Shown in pieces: positions 49,369 to 57,347 of a stretch of DNA of 64,000 nucleotides (position 1 is its first letter; each line of letters starts with the position of its first letter). Made by a program: the position numbers and the translations under genes. The stretch comes from Flavobacterium album (GTDB lineage Bacteria > Bacteroidota > Bacteroidia > Flavobacteriales > Flavobacteriaceae): positions 1,315,001 through 1,379,000 of the forward strand of contig NZ_CP029186.1 of NCBI RefSeq assembly GCF_003096035.1, in the 5' to 3' direction. The notes under the pieces are model-generated. The model saw only the letters and a list, made by a program, of their open reading frames with translations. It was not told the origin of the DNA and searched no databases.

Positions 49369-50823
49369 ATGAAAAATAAATTTTTAGGCATGGGCTTGTT
49401 GTCGCTGCTGTCGCTTTCGGCGTGGGCACAACAGGGCAGGGATGCAGGGAAGGCTTATCCCGCTATCGGGAGCAAAGTGCAGGTGTACACCACGGCAGAT
49501 AATTCGCAGCTGCGCCTTTCCCGGACAGGTGAGCTTACCTTCTCCGAATCGAAACAGCCGCTGGAAACAGAGTTTTCTGTATTTGTAGAGCCCCAAAAAA
49601 CCTTCCAGACCATTTTAGGGATTGGCGGCGCGATAACCGATGCCAGCGCAGAGGTATTTGCCAAATTGTCCCCGGCTAAGCAAAAAGAATTATTGAATGC
49701 TTATTATAGCAAAGACGGTATCGATTATTCCCTGATAAGGACAACGATACACAGCTCTGATTTTGCCAGTGGCAGCTATACCTATATCAAAGAAGGGGAC
49801 AAAAGCCTGAAATCCTTCAGTATAGACCATGATAAAAAATACCGCATACCGCTATTAAAGCAGGCGCTTAAAACTGCGGGCAGCGATGTTACTTTTTATG
49901 TAAGCCCGTGGAGTCCGCCGGCTTTCATGAAAGATAACAAAAACATGCTTAAAGGCGGAAAGCTGCTCCCTGAGTACTACCAGACCTGGGCCGATTATTA
50001 TGTTAAATTCATAAAGGCCTACGAAAAAGAAGGCATGCCGATATGGGGCCTTAGTGTACAGAACGAACCGATGGCGACCCAGACATGGGAGTCATGCATT
50101 TATACCGCAGAAGAAGAACGCGATTTCCTTAAGAATTATCTTGGGCCAACCATAAGAAAAGAGCTTGGAGATAAGAAAATAATTGTTTGGGACCACAACA
50201 GGGACCTCATGAATCAAAGGGCCAATGTGATATTTGGCGATCCTGAAGCATCGAAGTATGCATGGGGAATGGGCTTCCACTGGTATGAGACCTGGGCAGG
50301 CGGCAAGCCGATGTTTGATAACGTGCGAAAGGTTGCTGAGGCTTATCCTGACAAGAAACTGATTTTTACCGAGGGCTGCGTGGAGAAATTTGATGCAACA
50401 CGCTTTCAGTACTGGCCAAATGGTGAACGCTACGGCGAACAGATGATAAACGACTTTAATAACGGAACTGTTGGCTGGACGGACTGGAACATCCTTCTTG
50501 ATGAAAAGGGCGGCCCCAACCATGTAGGTAACTTCTGCTTCGCGCCGGTACATGTAGATACGGCGACAGGCGAGATTATTTATACACCCTCTTACTACTA
50601 CATAGGCCACTTCTCAAAATTTGTACGTCCAGAAGCAAAAAGGGTAAGTACCGTAGCGAGCAGGAGCCAGTTGCTAAGTACATCGTTTCTTAATCCGGAC
50701 GGCAAAATGGTAACGGTAGTTATGAATGGCAGCGATAACAATATTACCTACAACCTTATAATCGGCACAAGCAAGACGGTTGCCGAAATCCCGGCACACG
50801 CTATACAGACTTTAATATACTAA
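49369..50823 (+). CDS. GH30 family glycoside hydrolase
   Basis: A 484-residue GH30 enzyme with a signal peptide ending SAWAQ and no T9SS tail, so it is most likely periplasmic. Landmarks are the start of the barrel (ILGIGGAITDASAEVFAKLS), YVSPWSPPAFMKDN, the acid/base Glu233 in SVQNEP, and the nucleophile Glu335 in IFTEGC. The C-terminal beta domain ends HAIQTLIY. GH30 contains beta-1,6-glucanases, glucosylceramidases and xylanases; this sequence is of the first group of subfamilies (GH30_1/_3 type) rather than xylanase-like. In this locus a beta-1,6- or mixed-linked glucan is the likely substrate. Confidence 0.9.
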   Translation: MKNKFLGMGLLSLLSLSAWAQQGRDAGKAYPAIGSKVQVYTTADNSQLRLSRTGELTFSESKQPLETEFSVFVEPQKTFQTILGIGGAITDASAEVFAKLSPAKQKELLNAYYSKDGIDYSLIRTTIHSSDFASGSYTYIKEGDKSLKSFSIDHDKKYRIPLLKQALKTAGSDVTFYVSPWSPPAFMKDNKNMLKGGKLLPEYYQTWADYYVKFIKAYEKEGMPIWGLSVQNEPMATQTWESCIYTAEEERDFLKNYLGPTIRKELGDKKIIVWDHNRDLMNQRANVIFGDPEASKYAWGMGFHWYETWAGGKPMFDNVRKVAEAYPDKKLIFTEGCVEKFDATRFQYWPNGERYGEQMINDFNNGTVGWTDWNILLDEKGGPNHVGNFCFAPVHVDTATGEIIYTPSYYYIGHFSKFVRPEAKRVSTVASRSQLLSTSFLNPDGKMVTVVMNGSDNNITYNLIIGTSKTVAEIPAHAIQTLIY

Positions 50824-50837
50824 ACGAATTGCATCCA

Positions 50838-53800
50838 ATGAAAAAATTACAATATATTGTTTTATTAGTAATTTCCTTTTCAGCATTCGGTCAGGGTTAC
50901 CTGCACCGCGACGGGCAGAACATTGTAGACGGAGACGGAAACAATGTCCTCCTTCGCGGAATGGGCCTCGGGGGCTGGATGATACAGGAAGGCTACATGC
51001 TCCAGACTGATGCCTTTGCCGGTCCGCAGCATAAGATACGCGAAAAGATAACACAGCTTATCGGGGCTGCCAACACCGAAACCTTTTACCAGAAGTACCG
51101 CGATAACGGCATAACCAAAAGGGATATCGATTCCCTGAAGGCATGGGGATTCAACTCCGTTCGCCTCCCGATGCATTACAACCTGTACACATTGCCTATA
51201 GAGGCAGAGCCTGTGCCGGGACAGAATACCTGGCTTGACGAAGGCTTTACCAGGACCGACCAGCTGTTGCAGTGGTGTGCCGATAACCAGATGTACCTGA
51301 TACTCGACATGCACGCCACACCGGGTGGCCAGGGGAAAGATGCCAATATATCCGACTACGATCCGACCAAGCCATCCCTTTGGGAAAGCGAGGCCAACAA
51401 GCAAAAGATGATAGCGCTTTGGGCAAAGCTGGCCGACCGCTATAAGAATAGCCCGTGGATAGGTGCTTATGATATCATCAATGAGCCTAACTGGGCATTT
51501 ACCGGCACGAACCAGAATGGCTGCGACGAAAACTCGAATGCACCGTTAAGGGCATTATCTGTTGCGGTTACAAATGCCATCCGTGCGGTAGATACCAATC
51601 ACATGATCATCATAGAAGGTAACTGCTGGGGTAATAATTACAATGGTATGTTCCCGCTTTGGGATGATAATATGGCCTTAAGCTTCCATAAATACTGGAA
51701 CGCCAATAACACCGGAGCCATCCAGGGCCTTCTCAACCTGAGGACACAATACAACGTGCCGTTATGGCTCGGCGAAAGCGGCGAAAACTCTAACGTGTGG
51801 TTTAAAGAGGCTATATCGCTCGCCGAGTCTAATAACATTGGCTGGTCATGGTGGCCGCTCAAAAAGATAGGGAGCATTGCAGGTCCCGCCGCAGTTACAA
51901 AAACACCGGAGTACCAGCAATTGCTTAATTACTGGGCTAATGGAGGCACAGCGCCAACAGAGACTTTTGCCTTCAATGCGCTGATGCAGATAGCCGAGAA
52001 CTATAAGATACAAAATACGGTTACCAAGCCGGATGTGATCGATGCTATGTTCCGCCAGGTGCAGAGCAACGAAACCATTAAATACAAAACCCACAACCTT
52101 CCGGGCAAAGTTTATGCTACCGAATACGATCTGGGCGCTTACCAGTATGCTTATTTCGATACCGATGTTGCCGATTACAGGACGGATTCAGGCGGATTCC
52201 AGGCATGGAACAAAGGCTGGGCGATGCGTAATGATGGTGTGGATATTGAGGAAAGCAATGATACCGGCAACGGTTTCCATGTAAGCTCTGTAGTAGCCAA
52301 CGAATGGATGGTTTACACGCTGAATGCCCCTGCAGATCTTGCTTATGATGTTACAATACGTTATGCAGGCATAGGTGGCGCGCTTCACTTTGAGGATGCC
52401 AACGGAAGGATATCCGAAAGGATAAACCTGCCTTCAACAGGGGGATACACCACATGGTCGTCCGTTACATTTAATGATATGATACTTAAGGCAGGTGAAA
52501 ATAAGCTGAAAGTATACTTTGATACAGGCGGTATAAACCTGAACTATTTTGAGCTTAAAACCCCCGTACCCGCTGTACAGGCCGCTTTCAGGGTTATTGA
52601 TGCTGCCACAAATATTCTTGGCGACAAGGTTACAGCAGTCTTTAATAAGCCGCTTCAGGCAGGCATCGATTTTTCTGCGAGTGCCCTTACGCTTAAAGTG
52701 AATGGTACTGCAGTTACAGTTACAGATATTACAATGGGCACTGCGCCAAATAGCTTTATCCTTACTCCTGCTGTAGCAATAAACCCGTCAGATGTAGTAA
52801 CGCTTACATATGCAGGGACAAACCTTATTGCTGCCGATGCAACGGTACAGGCTGCTTTTACAGATATGCCGGTGGCAAACCGCATAGGAAACATTCAGCA
52901 GATATCCGGTACCATACAGGTAGAAAGCTTTTATGTAAACAACGGGCTGACACTTGAAAATACCTCTGATACTGGTGGCGGACAAAATATAGGCTATACC
53001 GATGCCGGAGATTATCTCGATTACCTGGTAAACATCAACCAGGCCGGTAACTACAGGATAGAGTACAGGCGCGCAAGCCTTAACCAGACAGGAAGTATAA
53101 AACTGCAATTGATAAATGCCACAACACAGGATATCCAGACGGTAACACTAAACCCTACAGGCGGATGGCAAACCTGGCAGACTACTGCTACAGATGCGGT
53201 GCTTCCTGCCGGGCGGTATTACCTGAGGCTTCTAATCACTGCACCGGGCTTTAACCTTAACTGGGTGAAATTCTCGTACCAGGCGCCGGACTCCGACAAT
53301 GATGGTGTTGCAGACAGTGCCGACAACTGCCCAAATACTCCGGCAGGCGCTGTTGTAGACTTTAACGGTTGTACCCTCTTTACCCTGCCGGGCAATAACT
53401 TTGCCATACAGGTAACCGGCGAAAGCTGCCGTACCTCGAATAACGGAAGCATTGCCATAACCGCGGCGGCCAACCATAACTATGTGGCAACGGTTACGGG
53501 AACAGGCAGCCAGACTGTTAATTTTACGACTACAGGAACTTTAAGCAACCTTTCGGCTGGGGAATATGAGCTTTGCATCACACTGCCCGAAGCACCTGCT
53601 TACCGCCAGTGTTTTGATATTGTAGTTACAGAGCCCCGCGACCTTGCTGTGCTGCAAAGGGTAGCTGCCGAAAACTATACAGTAGAATTGGAACTCGACG
53701 GTGGAAATCATTATTCCATCAACCTGAATGGTGTGCTGTACGAAACTTCGGCGAATGCCATAACCCTCGACCTTAAAGGCGGTGAAAATACACTGGAGGT

Positions 53801-54098
53801 GAAAACCGACAAAGACTGCCAGGGCATTTACAGGAAAACCATCACGATGGAAGATAACCTTCGTGTCTACCCTAATCCGGTAAGCGGCAATAATGTGTAT
53901 GTGATGCTGCCTGAAGCTAAAAATGAGAAGGTGTATGTAGAAGTTTTCTCAACTATTGGCAACAGGGTAATAGCTGGAACTTACGTTACGCAGGATAAGG
54001 TATTCTCAGTAGATACAGGCGCGCTTGCAGCCGGTATGTACATGATGAAGGTAGTATCGGGCACACAGGCCTATAATATTAAAATTGTAAAAGAATGA
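50838..54098 (+). CDS. GH5 glycoside hydrolase with two CBM-like domains and T9SS type A tail
   Basis: A 1086-residue secreted enzyme. The GH5 barrel (about 20-375) has catalytic Glu216 (IINEPN) and Glu313 (LGESGEN). A CBM6-like domain follows (about 415-560; AYFDTDVADYRTDSGGF), then a SwmB-like sandwich (about 570-685; NILGDKVTAVFNKPLQAG), a second CBM6-like domain (about 695-820; FYVNNGLTLENTSDTGGG), a thrombospondin type 3 repeat (DSDNDGVADSADNCPNTP), a beta domain, and a type A T9SS C-terminus (RVYPNPVSGNNVYVMLPEA). I chose the ATG at 50838 over a TTG at 50829. It should be exported to the surface or medium and cut the polymer before uptake. The start follows the GH30 stop codon by 14 bases. 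Confidence 0.9.
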   Translation: MKKLQYIVLLVISFSAFGQGYLHRDGQNIVDGDGNNVLLRGMGLGGWMIQEGYMLQTDAFAGPQHKIREKITQLIGAANTETFYQKYRDNGITKRDIDSLKAWGFNSVRLPMHYNLYTLPIEAEPVPGQNTWLDEGFTRTDQLLQWCADNQMYLILDMHATPGGQGKDANISDYDPTKPSLWESEANKQKMIALWAKLADRYKNSPWIGAYDIINEPNWAFTGTNQNGCDENSNAPLRALSVAVTNAIRAVDTNHMIIIEGNCWGNNYNGMFPLWDDNMALSFHKYWNANNTGAIQGLLNLRTQYNVPLWLGESGENSNVWFKEAISLAESNNIGWSWWPLKKIGSIAGPAAVTKTPEYQQLLNYWANGGTAPTETFAFNALMQIAENYKIQNTVTKPDVIDAMFRQVQSNETIKYKTHNLPGKVYATEYDLGAYQYAYFDTDVADYRTDSGGFQAWNKGWAMRNDGVDIEESNDTGNGFHVSSVVANEWMVYTLNAPADLAYDVTIRYAGIGGALHFEDANGRISERINLPSTGGYTTWSSVTFNDMILKAGENKLKVYFDTGGINLNYFELKTPVPAVQAAFRVIDAATNILGDKVTAVFNKPLQAGIDFSASALTLKVNGTAVTVTDITMGTAPNSFILTPAVAINPSDVVTLTYAGTNLIAADATVQAAFTDMPVANRIGNIQQISGTIQVESFYVNNGLTLENTSDTGGGQNIGYTDAGDYLDYLVNINQAGNYRIEYRRASLNQTGSIKLQLINATTQDIQTVTLNPTGGWQTWQTTATDAVLPAGRYYLRLLITAPGFNLNWVKFSYQAPDSDNDGVADSADNCPNTPAGAVVDFNGCTLFTLPGNNFAIQVTGESCRTSNNGSIAITAAANHNYVATVTGTGSQTVNFTTTGTLSNLSAGEYELCITLPEAPAYRQCFDIVVTEPRDLAVLQRVAAENYTVELELDGGNHYSINLNGVLYETSANAITLDLKGGENTLEVKTDKDCQGIYRKTITMEDNLRVYPNPVSGNNVYVMLPEAKNEKVYVEVFSTIGNRVIAGTYVTQDKVFSVDTGALAAGMYMMKVVSGTQAYNIKIVKE

Positions 54099-54787
54099 AA
54101 AAGATACTAATAGCATTTACGGCGTCTTTGTTTGCCCTTGCGGGTTGCAGCAAAGATGACAACGGCGGTAATGGCGGGGGCACAGGAACCGAAGCAGCTG
54201 TGCTCTCTTTTCCGGAAAATAACTCGGAATGCACCACAGGCACCGAAGTTTCGGCAACGCAAAGCAAGGTGAACTTTCAATGGGCTGCTGCGCCGGGTGC
54301 GCAAACCTATTTTGTATATGTAAAAAACCTCGATACGCAATCAACATTGCAGTTTAGCGCGGGTGCTAACACATCGCTCGAGATTACGCTTATCAAAGGT
54401 ACGCCCTATTCGTGGTATGTAAATACCAATAAAGCAGGCGGGACCACTGTAGCAAGCGCGGTATGGAAGTTTTACAACGCAGGCAATGGCGTTACTAATT
54501 ATGCCCCATTCCCTGCCGATGCAGTGTCCCCGGCGATGAGTTCTACCATATACGGGCCGACGATCACGCTTCAATGGGACGGCAGCGACCTTGACAATGA
54601 CATTGTTGATTATAAAGTATATATGGATACCAACGCCAACCCTGCCACACTTGCAGGGACGGTGACAACCGAAACACTGCCGAATGTGGCTGTGGCTTCG
54701 GGGGGTACTTATTATTGGAAAGTGGTCACTACCGATGGTGCGGGCAACACCACTGCATCGCCGGTATACCAGTTTAAAGTGTTTTGA
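54095..54787 (+). CDS. Fibronectin-like surface lipoprotein
   Basis: A 230-residue lipoprotein with the lipobox ending in Cys18 (FALAGC), an acidic CSKDDN start that fits surface display, and a Gly-rich linker. Two beta-sandwich units follow: AVLSFPENNSECTTG... and TITLQWDGSDLDNDIVDYKV...YYWKVVTTDGAGNTT, a fibronectin-III-like pattern. It overlaps the GH5 gene by four bases (ATGA), so it is translationally coupled. It is probably the last PUL member and may help bind the glycan or the GH5 product. The role is inferred. Confidence 0.75.
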   Translation: MKKILIAFTASLFALAGCSKDDNGGNGGGTGTEAAVLSFPENNSECTTGTEVSATQSKVNFQWAAAPGAQTYFVYVKNLDTQSTLQFSAGANTSLEITLIKGTPYSWYVNTNKAGGTTVASAVWKFYNAGNGVTNYAPFPADAVSPAMSSTIYGPTITLQWDGSDLDNDIVDYKVYMDTNANPATLAGTVTTETLPNVAVASGGTYYWKVVTTDGAGNTTASPVYQFKVF

Positions 54788-54810
54788 TAAATTTTTATTG
54801 TTTTTGTGAT

Positions 54811-54844
54811 TTAGGGGTTGCCGGAAGGCAGCCCCTATTTTTTT
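54811..54844 (+). terminator. Rho-independent terminator at the end of the PUL
   Basis: TAGGGGTTGCC and GGCAGCCCCTA form an 11-bp stem (one G-T pair) with a GGAA loop, followed by seven T. It lies 24 bases past the last PUL stop codon. Confidence 0.8.
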
Positions 54845-54892
54845 GGCTAATATTAATTGCAAATATAAAACAGTCCGAAAGTTTTTTAAATT

Positions 54893-54983
54893 TATACCTA
54901 CAAGGTCTTTGAGACCTTGCAGGAAATCAACAGAACTATTGCTGCGTTCTCAACCTGCAAGGTTTTTTTACCTTGTAGGTTTA
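54893..54983. repeat. Dispersed inverted repeat (ACCTACAAGG / CCTTGTAGGT)
   Basis: Outer arms ACCTACAAGG and CCTTGTAGGT with inner GGTCTTTGAGACC and CCTGCAAGG. Same family as the split element at 29359-29672. Confidence 0.65.
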
Positions 54984-55017
54984 AATAAATCGTACTATTC
55001 TGTATACTGAAAACTGT

Positions 55018-55148
55018 TTGGGCGTGCCGCTTCCACAGGCCTGCCTCTGCCGGCAGGCAGGCTACAGCGTCGGGCCATCCGCTGTATCCCTCCGCTGAGC
55101 TACGGGGATGCCGCTTCTGTCCCTCACGCGAGCTTCACTCGGATGGCT
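55018..55148. repeat. GC-rich dispersed repeat (GGGCGTGCCGC ... CCCTCACGCG)
   Basis: A GC-rich 130-base block with GCGTCGGGCCATCCGCTGTA and GGGATGCCGCTTCTGTCCCT, a pattern I know from Flavobacteria intergenic repeats. It also contains the hairpin GCCTGCCTCTGCCGGCAGGC. It looks tRNA-like at first but is not. Confidence 0.55.
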
Positions 55149-55210
55149 ACGTTATGGATAGTAAAGCTTTAAACACCTATTCGAATTTTATTTCGCAAAC
55201 GAAAGTAGCA

Positions 55211-55302
55211 CGTCCTGTCATTCTGAACGCAGCTTGCGGAGTGAAGAATCTCAAATCATCCAATAGTAAAGAGATTCTTCCTTCGTCAGAATGACACGGA
55301 CA
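55211..55302. repeat. Dispersed inverted repeat (GTCATTCTGAACG / CGTCAGAATGAC)
   Basis: Arms TGTCATTCTGAACGCAG... and ...CTTCGTCAGAATGACA surround GAATCTCAAATC / GAGATTCTTCC. Relic of the same family at 34574. Confidence 0.65.
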
Positions 55303-55333
55303 CCCCTCTTTTGACTTATGTATAGTTGAATTA

Positions 55334-55464
55334 ATTTTATTTCACGCAAAGATGCGAAGACGCAAAGCGGAGCGCTCTAAACTTTGCTGCGCAATGCTTT
55401 GCGGCTTTTACACCCTAAATTCGGCATGAGTCTTAGCGGCTTTGCGCCTTTGCGTGAAAATAAA
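55334..55464. repeat. Dispersed inverted repeat (TTTCACGCAAAG / CTTTGCGTGAAA)
   Basis: The arms ATTTCACGCAAAG and CTTTGCGTGAAAAT enclose further CGCAAAGCGG and GCGGCTTTGCG units. Fourth repeat type in the 829-base gap after the PUL. No gene is seen in that gap. Confidence 0.65.
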
Positions 55465-55616
55465 ACCTGCAAATTGTAAAATGACATTTTATATAGATTT
55501 GACTATATGTTTTAAACGCTATAAGTAAATAAATTGGACGTTCTGCATATAGAACCGCAACATTTTACACAACGCTTTGTGAACCTTGCGTAAATCTTCC
55601 TGCCCCTCGTGGTAAA

Positions 55617-56651
55617 TTACCTGCCCGACAAAAACTCCTTCGGATATGAATAATTTTTCTTCCGCAAAAATTCCTCATCCGTCAGTGTTTTCAAAAAACT
55701 GATAAGGCAGCGCTTATCATCTTCAGATAAAACCATATTTTTACGCAATTGCTTAGGAAGCGTTTTAGACTGGTGAATGCCATTAGTATAATGGAACAGC
55801 ACCATCTGCAAATTGGCAAACCTGCCATCGTGCATATAAGGATACGATACTTCCACATTACGCAGGCTGGGCACTTTGAACAATAAAGAATCTTTCCGGC
55901 TGCCGGTTATCTTCATTCGCCCAATATCCTTTAAAAGGCTATCGGGTTGCAGTCCGTTATTCTCAAACTTTCCGTTGGTAAACAAAGGCTCTTTATGGCA
56001 GGAAGCACAATTCTCTTTAAACAAAAGGTAGCCCTTACTTTCGCTTTCGCTAAAGGCAAAACCTTTTTCTTTCCGCATCACCTTGTCGTATTTGGAATTG
56101 GACGAAACTAGCGTCACCATAAATTGCGAAAGCGCCTGCAACGTCCGCTGGCCGGTAACAATGCTGTCGCCATAGGCCGCGTAAAACGCTTTAGGGTATT
56201 TGCCCGATTTTTGGAGCTTTTCCACAACATGGGCCAATGTTTCATTCATCTCGATAGGATTGGTCAGCGGGGCCAAAGCCTGTGCGTCGAGGTGGTGAGC
56301 CGACCCGTCCCACATAAAACTGCTGCCCCAGGCAAGGTTTTGCAGCGCGGGTGCATTTCGGGTGCCGATCTGGTCTGCAATGCCATGGCTCAGCTTGTGG
56401 TCGCTGTGGGCAAAGGCATTGTATTGCGAATGGCAGCTCGCGCACGAAATAGTATTGTCAGCAGACAGCAGCGGGTCGTAAAACAGCGCCCTGCCGAGCT
56501 GTACTTTTTCCTGCGAAAGCGGGTTTTTAGAAAAATTATATTCCGGCTTAGGCCAAAACGCAGGAATGGAAAAATACACCTCATTGCCGGAGTGCGCCAT
56601 GAAAGCGGAGGCAATTACAGCTACAAAGAACAGTATGCCAATGCGCCTCAT
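55617..56651 (-). CDS. Di-haem cytochrome c peroxidase / MbnH-like (MauG family)
   Basis: A 344-residue secreted c-type cytochrome with two haem-binding motifs, Cys70-xx-Cys73-His74 (CASCHSQ) and Cys215-xx-Cys218-His219 (CASCHKE), in the bacterial peroxidase/MauG fold. PSLRNVEVSYPYMHDGRF (about 261-278) is the usual segment near the distal ligand, with Met273. A hydrophobic N-terminus (about 1-20) is the signal peptide. The gene overlaps the MbnP-family gene by four bases. In methanobactin and related loci, the di-haem enzyme MbnH oxidises a Trp of its partner MbnP to kynurenine, and the pairing here suggests the same. A plain H2O2-reducing peroxidase is the alternative. Confidence 0.88.
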   Translation of the reverse strand: MRRIGILFFVAVIASAFMAHSGNEVYFSIPAFWPKPEYNFSKNPLSQEKVQLGRALFYDPLLSADNTISCASCHSQYNAFAHSDHKLSHGIADQIGTRNAPALQNLAWGSSFMWDGSAHHLDAQALAPLTNPIEMNETLAHVVEKLQKSGKYPKAFYAAYGDSIVTGQRTLQALSQFMVTLVSSNSKYDKVMRKEKGFAFSESESKGYLLFKENCASCHKEPLFTNGKFENNGLQPDSLLKDIGRMKITGSRKDSLLFKVPSLRNVEVSYPYMHDGRFANLQMVLFHYTNGIHQSKTLPKQLRKNMVLSEDDKRCLISFLKTLTDEEFLRKKNYSYPKEFLSGR

Positions 56652-57337
56652 AACAGGGAGAACATTAACGCCGCTTTCTGCGATAGTAGTACTGCCTTTT
56701 CGCCGGGCGACATGATCATGGGAATATCTCTAAACGAAAAGCTATTCACAAATTTCTCTATATCAATGTTTATCTCCAGCAAATCTCTCGTTGCCGTTTT
56801 AAAGCGCAGTTCATGGAAAGAGCTATAGGGCTTTAAAAACCCGCCAAGATGGAACTGGAATTCCTTCCCCGACTTTGTAGCGCCTTCCAGCTTCATGTTG
56901 ATGTAGCCCGTCTGCCATGCCCAGTACATTCCTTTGGAGGGGTCCAGGTCGCCACTGCCTATACCTTCATTGTTGGTCGTATCGTCTATGCCGAAAAGGA
57001 AGCGTATTTCATCGTATGTCAGGCCTTCGGGGATCTCTAGTTGGCGGTTCAGCGATGCGGTGTCATTGATGTCGAGAAGATAATAGCTGTTGGGCGCTTC
57101 ATATACTTTTTTCCCCTTATCGTAAAAACAAAGCCCGGACAAATACATTCTAAAAGTTGAAAATGAAATGCTGTCCTTTTGTGTCTCGGAGTAATAGTAT
57201 TTTCCGGGCTGTAAAGTTTCAGTAGCATATAAGGGGCGAAAGCCCAGCCGGACCAATTGGCCATGCTGGGCGAAAACCCCAAAAGAAAATAATAGTAAAA
57301 CCGTGCAAAGACACAGTTTTTTTATGGTGCTGCCCAT
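56648..57337 (-). CDS. MbnP family protein, probable copper-binding
   Basis: A 229-residue exported protein with a signal peptide ending GVFAQ. It matches the MbnP-like domain: VRLGFRPLYATETLQPGKYY, IRFLFGIDD..., DPSKGMYWAWQTGYINMKLEG and FQFHLGGF. MbnP proteins bind copper using His ligands and a kynurenine formed from Trp by the partner enzyme MbnH. Trp residues in MYWAWQ and His residues after the signal peptide (AQHGQ), in FHLGG and in SSFHEL are candidates for those roles, but I cannot say which. It follows the YHYH gene by 10 bases and overlaps the peroxidase gene by four, so the three are one transcript. Confidence 0.82.
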   Translation of the reverse strand: MGSTIKKLCLCTVLLLFSFGVFAQHGQLVRLGFRPLYATETLQPGKYYYSETQKDSISFSTFRMYLSGLCFYDKGKKVYEAPNSYYLLDINDTASLNRQLEIPEGLTYDEIRFLFGIDDTTNNEGIGSGDLDPSKGMYWAWQTGYINMKLEGATKSGKEFQFHLGGFLKPYSSFHELRFKTATRDLLEINIDIEKFVNSFSFRDIPMIMSPGEKAVLLSQKAALMFSLL

Positions 57338-57347
57338 GAGCTTTGTA

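Noticed and set aside
55018..55148. GC-rich folded stretch that looks like a tRNA or small structured RNA
   Set aside because: No cloverleaf with an anticodon arm or T-loop can be drawn; the sequence matches the style of Flavobacteria dispersed repeats.
55617..57337. A methanobactin operon
   Set aside because: Only MbnP- and MbnH-like genes are present; I found no precursor peptide, MbnB/MbnC or dedicated transporter gene nearby.
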